Below are positions 1-10,044 of a DNA stretch of 64,000 nt, one piece after another. The notes beneath the pieces were generated by a model, which saw nothing but the letters and a program-made list of their open reading frames with translations, made no database searches and was not told where the DNA came from. Source of the stretch: Dicyema japonicum. Taxonomy: Eukaryota > Dicyemida > Rhombozoa > Dicyemidae. The position numbers and the translations under genes were made by a program. How positions within the stretch are numbered: the first letter of the stretch is position 1; every line of letters begins with the position of its first letter. The stretch covers positions 333,445-397,444 of the forward strand of contig RDEW01000048.1 of the NCBI GenBank assembly GCA_011109175.1, given 5' to 3'.

Positions 1-215
1 ATTTCATCAATTAAAACAGACTGCTTCAGTTATGATTGATTAATTTTTTGGAATAGATTCTCAATGTCGACAGTATTAGGGAGTCCAGTACACTTTATAA
101 AATCTTTATTATTCAGTTTATGCTACAGAATGACAAAGACCTTAATACGTTATCCATGAGTCAGTAGATGAGTAAGAAATATTGTACAATTTGGACATCT
201 TTGAAACATAAATAA

Positions 216-344
216 AAATGTTGGTTTATATATTTGGATTTAATTCGATAAATAATATTTGGATAACATAAATAAAATGTTGGTTTATATATTTGGATTT
301 AATTCGATAAAATGTTGGTTTATATATTTGGATGTAATTCGATA
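216..344. repeat. Three-copy AT-rich tandem repeat
   Basis: Three imperfect copies of a roughly 35 bp unit (core AATGTTGGTTTATATATTTG followed by GATTTAATTCGATA) start near 216, 274 and 309. A short spacer separates the first two copies. The open frame crossing them on the minus strand is repetitive and I do not regard it as a gene. Confidence 0.8.
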
Positions 345-1186
345 AATAATTGTATAAACTCCACATCACATTGTTAGTTACAATAATTTGAATATTTTCC
401 CTCCTCACGACTGTCATGAAGGCTATCCAAGACCCCAAGTTTACTTGCTTTTGGAATCCGCCTCATTTGTAGAGGTGATGATAAGAAGCGAGATGACGTA
501 ACGACCACGAATATGGAGCCAAGTGAGGTTTCTTGTTTGGGATTCAACGTGCATGGATAATTTCTCAAACACGAATCTGTTGGAGTCATCGTCGTTCGTG
601 GGTTCCGCAGCGAATACTGTTGAAAATTCCAAAAGGAGAAAATACCGTAGTCTAAATTTTATAGTAATAAAAGTATAAAACCCAATATTTTTGTTGAGGC
701 GGTGAACTAAGAAAATAAGAATTTTCTCTTATGATTCAATACAAATTTTTTCCTAAAAACGAAATTATGACTGTTCACAAAAAAAAATACTGGAGGATCA
801 ATGATAAGATCTGCATAATGAAATTTTAATCGAATGATGGGAGCAATCTGTAACCTCAAAATACCATGAAGAGGTCTCTATTTTAGACAGAGTTGTCAAC
901 TACCTTGGATTTCGTACCGTTTTCATAGTTGGAAATTGGAATTCGAAAGTGAGAAGACGATCCAAGGTGAAATTTTGAATAAGTCATGAAAATCCTTAGC
1001 ATAATTCTCTTTGATTAATCTATTTTTGTGTAGTATTGTTTTATCCACTTCATGACATATGGATGGACTTAATAATTTATCGGTGATTAAAGTGCTCACA
1101 AAATTGAAAACGTTTTTGTAAGAAAATTGTTTATATTAAATGATTATAATAATTATTTAATAAAAATTAGTAACCAAGGAATAGTA
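345..1186. other. No recognisable gene
   Basis: AT-rich sequence upstream of SAXO. Short minus-strand frames around 374-632 have no similarity that I recognise and no obvious intron structure. The SAXO promoter presumably lies in the last few hundred bases, but no element can be named. Confidence 0.5.
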
Positions 1187-2671
1187 ATGTCTCAATGTAT
1201 TTGTGAAATTTGTACTTGTGGGTTAATAATATACAATTACTTGTAGTCGCCATGCATGTAAGCATGAACATAGAACTCCAAAGGGAGATATTGGTCATTC
1301 AATGTATACAGAAACATATAAAACCCCCAACTACAAAAGACAACCTGCTGCAAGCCACCACCAACAGTAAACGTATCCTCAGAACCTTTGGAATCAATGA
1401 CTACTCACAAGTATGTATAACTAAAAACCATAGAACTGACTATATAAAACATGCAATGAGTAGTAGACACGTGATTCCTAAGAAAGAGGGTGAATATGAG
1501 ATCCCAAGGCAACCATTCGAAAAGATGACGGGTTACCAACAGGACTATAGACGTATGATATGTGATTAATTGTAGGATTCCGTGGAGAAAAGACAAAGTC
1601 AATGAAACCGTTGAATATTTACAAAAGTGGTGGTGAGTTTAAGGGAACCTCAAATTATAAAAGTAATATGAATATGTCATATTAGATGATTATGTGCAGT
1701 GGAATATAGAAAAGAGGAAACCAATAGAAGATGCTTATTCGTGGAACAACCATCACCAACCATTTGAAAAATATACTACTCATCAATTGGATTATGTCTC
1801 CAAACCCATTTCTATTAGAGATAATTACAAACCATCTGCACATGCCTCCACATCCACTGATCCACTCAGCAGTAATACTGATTACAGGTATTCACTACAC
1901 ATTATTGAGGTCCAACTACACAAAACATCAAATTGCTCCCAAATTTATAAGACAATCTCATGAATATGTCCCCAATCCTACACCATTTGAAGGATTTACT
2001 ACAACTGGATTGGATTTTATTAATAAAAACTCAAAACCTGCACAAAGTTGTAAACCAGACAACAAAGTATATTACTGAACACTATTCAGGCATTCACGTC
2101 ATCAGAACCATTCGCAGGGACAACCACCTTCACTAACGATTACAGAAAGTGGCCTTTGAACATACAAGTAGTAAGGGAGACACACGAATACCAACCTCCC
2201 ACAACTCTTATGAACTTCAATACAGTCTATAATAATGATTACAGGTATATTTACATCACACATTGTAGAGGACTAAATGCCCCTCCTCTTAAGGCTATTA
2301 AAAATGAGACAACTCGCAAAGAGTTACCACCATTTGAAGGACTATCAAACTACACTCAAAACTATCGTAGATGGTCTCTAGTTAAGGAACCGGTTATTTC
2401 TAATAATGACACATCTTTGCCTTCTCCACCATTTGTCGGTGTATCTAACTATCAGGAAAACTACCGACAACACAAAATGAAGCCAATAGATATAAATAAA
2501 CCAAAGACACAAGTCCACACAACGTCCTCTCCATTTGATGGTACTACAATGTACAGATCTGAGTATTTCCCTCGGAAAATAGAGTCATGCAAAGCCTGTG
2601 CTTACATAAACTTAACATCAAATGATGAACGTGGGGGACATCAATATTATAGAGTTGGGGATAATAAATAA
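1187..2671 (+). CDS. SAXO: SAXO-type stabilizer of axonemal microtubules (FAM154/MAP6-related)
   Basis: The N-terminus reads MSQCICEICTCG and, after a 25-nt intron (1222-1246), continues GRHAC. This is the cysteine-rich Mn start typical of SAXO1/2. The rest is a run of degenerate Mn repeats of the form PFEG-x-T/N-x-Y-x-x-D/N-Y, for example QPFEKMTGYQQDYR, PFEGFTTTGLDF and PFEGLSNYTQNYR. SAXO proteins bind microtubules of cilia and centrioles through these repeats, so a role in ciliated cells is inferred. Further introns of 23, 23, 22, 23 and 24 nt sit at 1553-1575, 1663-1685, 1888-1909, 2067-2089 and 2245-2268, and each restores frame. The one unresolved junction is near 1357-1375, where only a 16-nt GT...AG segment reconnects the frame. 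The start was chosen because the diagnostic Cys motif begins at this ATG. Confidence 0.9.
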
Positions 2672-2807
2672 TTATATTTAACGATAACTAACATTTAAGT
2701 ACTTTTACCCCCTAATAATTAACTTATTGATTATATTGGCTTTTAATACTAAAGGTCACTTAACCAGATTTGTAAACTCTATATAAACCGACTGCCAAGG
2801 GACTGCT

Positions 2808-5690
2808 AAATTAATATTAATTCCAAAGACCACTGTTAAACCGAAAAACTAAACTAACTGATACCGACGAATTGGATCAAGGCTCTCATCTTTGCTCGGT
2901 GTTGATCCCTTGAGCCTACACAAGTTCGTTGCGGGCGAGCACTTTTTTGGCATTGGTGTCCATTTTTGTTTTTTAAGATTAGTTTCTCCATGGGCGTCGG
3001 TGCTTTGATGTTTTTCCCTGTATACCATCTCTCGGTTAGTTTGAAGGCCCTTTTTTGGGTTGCGGAGATTTTCTGGATCTTCGTATAAAATGCCAGTGGT
3101 CCCCATGAAGTACACGCATATGAAATGCATGGTTCGATGTACTGTGAGTAGAGCGTTTTAAGCATAGGGTGATGTCCAAGTTTCCATAGACCTGTTAGGC
3201 ACTTCAGAAGGTTGATTTTCTTCTCACATTTGTTCAGCACGTTAGTGACGTGTCTCGTAAGTACATGTGCGTATCAAAGTCGAATCCAATATTTTTTGCC
3301 ATTTGCTGAACGGCAATGCTCTTCCCTCCGCAGTAACTTCTATTGTCTGTTCGTCAATCTTTTGTTTGAGGTATAGAGAGTTGTAACAGATTTTTCGGTA
3401 TTGATTGACATCCGATTTTCATTAAACCACTCGAGTAGTCGACTTATGTGGTGTTGTATTCTTTCCGTCGCTGTTTGGGTGTTCTGATCCCGTGAGGCTA
3501 AGACGATATCGTCTGCATAAGCCAGAAGCAGGTCGACTTCTCCATTCAGCGTCGGAATGTCAGCTGTAAATAAGTTGAATAGGAATGGTGATAACGGCGA
3601 GCCATGAGGTACTCCATTTGGGAATAAACGGGAGACAGAATTAATGTTTCCAATGCACACTCTACCTCTCCGTCCACTAAGGAAGTTAGTCAGTCAGCGT
3701 TTGAGGTTGTCGGGGATATCTGATTTGTAGATTTTCCATGTTAGATTCTTCCTTTGCACAGAGCCGAAAGCTTTGTGGACATCTAGTGAGCATAACACAG
3801 TTTTCTGGTGTCTTGGCTTGTACAGAAATCCAGAGCGAATAAAGTTAGTCAGGGATGTGAGTAAGCTTGATGTGGACCGATCCTTTTTGAAACCATGCTG
3901 GAACGGTTTATCGGAAGTCCTTTCAGTGACTTTTGTGAGGATAAGCTTTTCCAGAATTTTTGACATGGAGCATAAGAGAGAAATAGGCCTGAAGGAAGCT
4001 GGGTCTTCTTTCGGTTTTCCTGGCTTCAATACAGGGCGAATGTTTGCAAGTTTCCATATCGTTGGGATTGAGTTATAATAAATCGACCAGTTGTAGATTT
4101 TGGTCAGAGTACCGATTTCCTCATTGCCTAGGTTTTTCAGGAGGATTATGGGAATTCCGTCTGGACCATGAGAATGTGTTACTTTTGTTTGGCTTAGGGA
4201 TGCCATTACCTCCTTTTCCGTGAAATAAGTTAATTGATCCCTTTTCGGTTTTCTTAGCGGCGGTTTGGGTGGGTCAGTCTAATGTGGTTTTTGTGAGAGA
4301 TTTTCGCATAGTATTTTATTAGGGCGTTTAGGTCCTTTTGGCTGAATTCGTCATTTCCGGGTGTCCTCTCATCCACCTTTGAGATATTTCGAATCGTCTT
4401 CCAGACTACGGATGTTGACCGGTTACGATTTAATGACGTAAGGACCATCTTCCATTTAGCTCTCTGTATTTTGAATTCATTGGCTTTTATTTCTTGTTCA
4501 GCACTTTTAGACGGATCCTTGCTTCGGAGGAACGGATCTGCTTTTTTGAGACGGTTTCGTTCCTTGACCAGAGCCTTCTTTCCGTAGTCTCTCGTGTAAA
4601 CGACATATCTTTTAGGGACAGCCATTGTTTTTGCTTCCAGGATGACTTTGTTGACGTAGGCAACCACTATATTAAGGGAAGTAAAGTTTTCCAGCTGTAT
4701 GTTAGCCAAATGTTGGTAACTGATCGGAATAATTGCCAATTTGCAAGATTGTATATGCAGGTTTCTTCTTTCCACTGGTAATTTCGCTTTTGATTTTTAG
4801 CAGAATAGGGTTATGGTCACTTTGGGTGTCGTAGATGATAGACCAATTAATCGTTGTTGAAAGCTGTGGTGAACAGAGTGTGATATCTGGGGAGGTTGGA
4901 TTGTCAGAGTTCCTTTGAGGTGTTTTTTGATGGGTCATTGTCAGACTGCGACAACAGCAAATTTCCTCTTGTATCTGCAGACTGATTTAACAGCCAGAGA
5001 GGGTGTTTGGCATTCAAATCGCCGCATATCACAACTTCGTTCCAAATCTCCAGTGCTGATAAGTCCGGCATAGTGTAATGTTTCGGACATGAGCCTGGAG
5101 GCGGAATATACATGTTTACAAAATATAGTCTTCTTTTTGTTGTGCCAACAGATATTCCGATTGTCTCCGTGGTTTCATCACTTCCCAAAAGTTTCTTCGC
5201 TTCGAGTGTCTAGTCCTCACACTTTATGCCTTTTCTGATGAATGTAAGTAGTCCTCCTCCACGTTTCTTAATGCGATCGGCACGTATTATGTTATATCCG
5301 GGAAAGAGGGGCGTAGTATCTTTTGCTGATAACTCCGATTCTTGGATGAGCACAATGTCAGCTTTAAGTTTAACAATCAGAGTTCTAAGTTCAATAATTT
5401 TGCCTTTTATTCCGTTCACATTCAGTTGTATAACGGAGATCCGGTCTTTTGACTTGTGTAGGTTGCGAATCCGAGAAGCTGTAGCCAGACCAGTAATCCG
5501 TCGACCGGGAGCGACATGTACCCCGGTGGAAGAGAGCTGATGGCTTTTTTGGAAATGTTTTAGGAGCATTTTGACCGCCTCCAGAATTGTTGCATCCGGT
5601 GAACCACATGACTCCACGCTAATATCTTGTGGACGGTTGCGATTCCAAGGTAATGAGAATCTCCGTTCACTAAATTCTCTTCGATTAAAA
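2808..5690 (-). mobile_element. APE-type LINE (Jockey/CR1-like), nearly full ORF2, decayed
   Basis: Reading the minus strand from about 5690 gives an AP-type endonuclease (VIQLNVNGIKG, IQESEL, GDLNAKHPLW, SPDITL, SDHNPI). A linker follows, then a reverse transcriptase with SFRPISLL, HGFKKDRS, GVPHGSPLSPFLFN and YADD. The post-RT region contains QYIEPCISYACTSWG. The 3' end near 2810-2870 ends in AAT/TAA-rich sequence. The frame is broken into at least seven segments by shifts and stops, so it is a dead copy. It lies just upstream of TIMM29, divergently oriented. Confidence 0.92.
2854..5640 (-). pseudogene. Broken LINE ORF2 (endonuclease-reverse transcriptase)
   Basis: This is the coding part of the LINE above. 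Segments in order are: endonuclease at about 5640-5210, 5188-4904 and 4938-4702; linker at 4775-4254; RT fingers and palm at 4206-3694; RT palm with YADD at 3660-3340; post-RT region at 3240-2854. Breaks occur between each segment. The clade call rests on an N-terminal AP endonuclease joined to a YADD reverse transcriptase. The exact clade (Jockey, CR1 or relative) cannot be fixed by eye. Confidence 0.85.
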
Positions 5691-5734
5691 TATAAAATAA
5701 AAAAAAGACATAATAATAAATAATTTAAATAATA

Positions 5735-6222
5735 ATGAAAGTAATTACTAGAGTGGGTAACCTTATATATTAAAAGTAGGGTTGTGGACTTCCAACATAC
5801 TAAAAGATTATAAAAATTCACTATTAGAGACAAGTGAGGATATTAAAAGGAGACCAATTTATTCACTGACAATATTAGGAGGACTTATTATTTTAACTAA
5901 ACTAATATCATCACGACCAGACTCATCCTCCTTTATTGATAATGTGGTACAACAAACAAACCTAATAAACTCTATTCCTTCATCACAACAAAATGACCAA
6001 TGTAAGGATGCACTCAACCACATAAACCACCTCATTGCCACTGATTCCCTTCTTTTTATTAACATGGGACTCTTTACTCTTGTATGGGAAGGGTCATACA
6101 ACAACAAACTGAGGACATTCAAGTCCACGTGGGATAATAGTAAGGAGAGATTCATTGATATGGGTGTTGTCGGCTATTGGCCACTACTTAACTATAAAAT
6201 GATAGATTATGACATTAAATAA
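5735..6222 (+). CDS. TIMM29: TIM29-like subunit of the mitochondrial TIM22 translocase
   Basis: Exon 1 is only 22 nt (5735-5756, MKVITRVG). A 23-nt intron (5757-5779) follows and exon 2 runs to TAA at 6220-6222, giving about 154 residues. The pattern RVGLWTSNILKDYKNSL, then RRPIYSLTILGGL, then INMGLFTLVWEG, then IDMGVVGYW and a YDI end follows the TIM29 family along its length. TIM29 is a metazoan inner-membrane protein that helps assemble the TIM22 complex, which inserts carrier proteins. One hydrophobic segment (SLTILGGLIILTKLI) fits a membrane span. The start was chosen because without exon 1 there is only a TTG, and because exon 1 extends the family match. It is shorter than vertebrate TIM29 at the C-terminus. 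Confidence 0.85.
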
Positions 6223-6354
6223 AGACACGTGGGTTCAGTTAATTTTACTTTTTAATTTATCATAGAAAATAATAGCAACTTCCTGGGGGGGTTTAAGGAA
6301 TAATTTTATGTTAGTTGCTGGGACATACTGATTTGTGGGGCTGTTTAAATGCCA

Positions 6355-6585
6355 TAATGCTATTTATTTTAAAACCAAGAATTACCGACAAAAAAAACAG
6401 AGTGAGGGCCGTCAGGTGATCCCGGTCTCCTTAAGCAGCCGCCTCATCCTTTCTAGGTGTTCCTCCGAGAGCCGACACACTTTCTGTATAGATGAATCAC
6501 TTTTCGGTAATTTTGAGGTTTCAATGGGGCTCCAGTTCTCCTCACTTGATAAATATCGTCGATGCAAATTGCTTCATAAGGATAT
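6355..6585 (-). mobile_element. LINE 3'-terminal fragment
   Basis: On the minus strand this carries the ORF2 end (ERMRRLLKETGIT then stop) and a 3'UTR with GGGATCACCTGAC, ending near GGTTTTAAAATAAAT. The same end, in varying degrees, recurs at about 24840, 41530, 44800 and 59850, marking a family of 5'-truncated copies. Confidence 0.7.
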
Positions 6586-6589
6586 TTGA

Positions 6590-7184
6590 ATATTAAGATT
6601 TAGAATAATTGATAATCCCCATATCAAGGGGTTTAAGAATAGCTGTTGTATTTTTTTGGAAGTTTGAGGAAAGTAAGATTTAAATAATTTTGACAAATGT
6701 GACAAACAGAATTATCAAAAATTAAGATTTGTCGATTCTGTAAGAACATTTCATTATTAATTCTTTTTAACCAATTTCTGAAAGATCACTATTCATCCAT
6801 GCAGTCTATCAGAGCCACGATGGCAATGTTTTAATTCCGGAAACTGAAATTCCATCTTGCCTCAGGTTTCAGGTGCCCTAACCCGGAGTTTTATTGTGTA
6901 ACAAAAAATATATAGAATGATTGATTGTTCTCTATGCAATAAAAAAATTAATCCATAAAAGAAATTTACAGTCAATATCCATCACTTTCATTTAAACATC
7001 AACGAAGCTTGAGTATTGTCTTTATTTTTAAATTTTAGATTAAAAATTTTCTATTCAATCCAAGTTAGTAGCAACTGAGAACTTGACCCCTTTAAATTGT
7101 GGAAGACCCAACAGAAGTAATAGAGTAATGATTTGTAATATTTTAACTATTAAGAAATAATACAATGAAACACCAATATTAAAG
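6590..7184. other. Intergenic, no gene seen
   Basis: AT-rich sequence between a LINE tail and the 3' end of RPL34. No coding signal is recognised. The long minus-strand frame reaching to 7055 is an unspliced read-through of RPL34. Confidence 0.5.
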
Positions 7185-7560
7185 TTAATTAGCAGCCACT
7201 TCCTTAGGCTTTTTAATGGAAGAACAAGTTTCTTAACAATTTTGTGTTCTTCAATGAAGAATGCCCGTTTTATGGTATTCTTGACACACTTGTGGCATCT
7301 ATTCCCACCATATATGCGAGTGACTGTCTTGGCCTTCATTGGGAGACGGGACTTCATGGCTGGGCGTGCAGGAGTTATTCCTTTCATTTCTCTTTGCAAA
7401 TAGCACACTTTACTACTGACTTTCTCTTCTTTAAGTACTGTACAGTAAGGCGACCACCAGGAGTACGTATTCTATAATTATTTTTATAATTAATACATCT
7501 TCTTTCTGTTTGATTTGTGTTGTATGGCTTTTTACGGGTTAATTGAACTCGCTGAACCAT
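7185..7560 (-). CDS. RPL34: Large ribosomal subunit protein eL34
   Basis: The start MVQRVQLTRKKPYNT, then RTPGGRLTVQYLKK, a CAIC zinc-type knuckle, VTRIYGGNRCHKCV and IKRAFFIEEHKIVKK are diagnostic of eL34, a 60S ribosomal protein. A 23-nt intron near the 3' end (beginning GTTCTTCCAT on the coding strand) joins KKL to EVAAN and a stop at 7185, giving a normal C-terminus. Without this splice the frame runs on to 7055. Two oddities remain. A nine-residue AT-rich stretch near codons 21-30 looks like an intron but lacks a frame-preserving GT. A one-base frameshift lies at the three-T run at 7387-7389, between the CAIC motif and MKGITPARP. Either the consensus lost one base or this copy is broken. 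CACGTG lies about 13 nt before the ATG. Confidence 0.87.
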
Positions 7561-7950
7561 TCACACTAACAACACGTGGCTATTTAAATATTTATTTAAT
7601 TTAAAATTATATTAATTGAATAAAAATTTATTAAAAAAATCTCTGTTTCTCTTCTTTCCTTGAACACTTGAGTCTATCATAGAGGCAACTGGAGGCAATT
7701 TCAGAAGAGGAGAGAAAAAAACCCCCGTCCGTATAGAAAATGTGTGGGGTCACGGTCAAAGCATCGAGAAAAGATGGCCCAATTATTGAGAGATGCCGGG
7801 ATCACCTGAAAATTAGTTAGTGGCTAAGACGGTGTTTCTTTGGCTTAAATGATAATAATAAGGAATTTTCGATGTTGTTCACCTTCACGGAGAAAATGGG
7901 ATACCAGTTTCAATCTGGCAACTAAAGAACTAAAATTACTCCCGTGTCAA
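7561..7950. other. Intergenic upstream of RPL34
   Basis: Contains CACGTG at 7573, close to the RPL34 start. The rest is AT-rich, with a GGGATCACCTG word near 7799 like the LINE 3' ends. No gene is recognised. Confidence 0.4.
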
Positions 7951-9610
7951 CCTGTTCAACATCTTCTGGAAGTCAGACTGGATGATAGCGGCTATTGAGC
8001 GGGCGCCTAGCTTTCGTCCTCAAAGATCGGATTGGCTAATCCTAATCCTCGCTGGGGACATCGAACAGAATACCGGGCACCATAAGAATGGTAAATTCCT
8101 CAATGTCATGCAATTTAACATAAACGGCTTTACACACGAATCCACTGAACTTTTGCATTTCTCTCATCCACAAAATCAATATTTCTCTCTTAGAAACGAA
8201 ACTATTCAGAATATCAATTCTTCCTTACTTCAAAATATCCTCTGTGACCGACCTAATTCAAACATGGGAGGCGGTGTAATCATCCTTATACACTAGTCTA
8301 TTTTTGTGATACTTCTACTCGGACACAAGCTCCGATTGAACTATAACATTGAACTTCCATCCTTGTCAAAATAAACCACACACCGTACACATTCGTAAAT
8401 ATTTACATCCACCACTTCATCCAGTATATAACAATATTCTCTTCAAATTGGCTGGATTACAAACGATATCATATTTTGCAGTTACCTAAGCACCAAAGAT
8501 CCACTTTGGCTAATTGGTTAAAATGGCAATGAGAGGGGAGATCTTATCTCAATTTGAAAACTAGTTATCCTCAATGAAAAAAATCACTCACTTAAACAAC
8601 TTCCAGAGTTGGACACTCCATACCTCACTCTATGTTTTCCATCGCTATCTTCGACGATATGACCATAATCGAATTCTTCTGTCAATCGAACTATTGTTAG
8701 TCACCGAAAAACCATAATTAATTACAAACGTGCAAAATGGGATTCATTCCACGAAGAAACTGAAAAATTGCTATCCGACTATTTCATTGAGTATTTCAAA
8801 TCGCTTGACACCGCAGTGAAATTTTTTAATGTGCCGACAAGAAACACATTCCAAAAGGACTCATTGCAGACTATAATCACAAATTTTCTAGGAAATTATC
8901 AAAAAGATTCATAAAGACGCCGACTTAAAAATCAATATTTTCTACGGCCAAACTGTCCAACCTTAGTAATGAAATTAGAGAGTTAACTTTATAACCAAAA
9001 TTAACTACCGAATAAAACTAAAGGATTTATGGGGGACTTTACGTGGAATTCGAGACAAAATAGAATGGACACAACCCACGCCACCGGTATTGACAAGAAT
9101 CAAACACCACGTGATTTCGCACATCATGCAGATATAATAATGGACCATTGCGCAAAAGTGAGTCCATCAACATGAACGAATGCTTCCGTCCATGCAAATT
9201 TAGAAGCGTACAAATGCCTCAAGAAAACCGATTGTAATCAGACTGATCTTGGAAACCTGTAAAAAACGCCAAAAACTCTCCTGCCAAAAAGTTTGATAAA
9301 ATCGCATATACAGCTCCTGGGAATCCAGTGACTTAAATCAATTACAAATACAACAACTGCCGAATTCCTGCACTATGAAAAAATCCAAACAATCCCAATT
9401 CTGATGCCCAAGAAAGATCCTTCGGATCCAGGATCTTTCAGACCGATTTCACTACTACCTGTAGTATCGAAAATTGTTGAACGTATTAAAGCTAATATCA
9501 GAGCATCTTCCCTTCCCAGATTCTCAAACATGGACGGAAATATTCAACAACACATAGCCTAATATATCACTGATGGTTACAACAATTAATATCCTCACAA
9601 ATGTGCAACC
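7950..9610 (+). mobile_element. Degenerate LINE, plus strand
   Basis: The plus strand near 7982-8296 reads GDIEQNTGHH and LNVMQFNINGF, the usual start of an AP-endonuclease ORF2, followed by MGGGVIILIH. At about 9410-9490 it reads KDPSDPGSFRPISLLPVVSK, the RT motif 1-2 region. The intervening frame is full of stops and shifts. The copy seems to end before the palm active site. Confidence 0.75.
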
Positions 9611-10040
9611 TCTACAAGTTGACAACAAATCACCTATTTTAATGTCATGAATTAACATAATATTCCTCAACAATACAAGGACTAATCAATCTATGGGAGT
9701 GACCTGCATTTGATGCGTCTTATTAAATAGCTTTTGGCCTCCTACAAGTTTAGTGAGTTACTTAACTAACTAATGGAGTGGTGTAATGTTATTTACCTGT
9801 CTTAGACCTCCCAGTGCTAGGATTGCATTACAAGTATCATTTGCTCTCCTCTACCTCATTGGAAAGTTTTCTAAAAATTGTAAAAAATAACTTTTTCGTA
9901 AGAATTAGTAAAATTGTGTATTTTATCAGTCATCTTTTATTCAGAAATGTCGGTTTATGTTTAATAAGCAAAATATTGACTCATAAACCAACCTCATTTA
10001 TTTTTTTAAACAATAACAATTTATTGAAGAATAAAACTAA
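9610..10040. other. Spacer between two retroelements
   Basis: Low-complexity AT-rich sequence. The open frame at 9814-10044 has no recognisable similarity. Confidence 0.4.
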
Positions 10041-10044
10041 ATAG

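Noticed and set aside
226-438. Small protein gene on the minus strand
   Set aside because: The frame is a translation of a three-copy AT-rich tandem repeat.
5782-6222. TIMM29 starting at the in-frame TTG at 5782
   Set aside because: A 22-nt first exon with ATG plus a standard 23-nt intron extends the family match upstream, so a non-ATG start is not needed.
7055-7184. Hydrophobic C-terminal extension of RPL34
   Set aside because: It is produced only by reading through a 23-nt intron. The spliced form ends at the usual family length.
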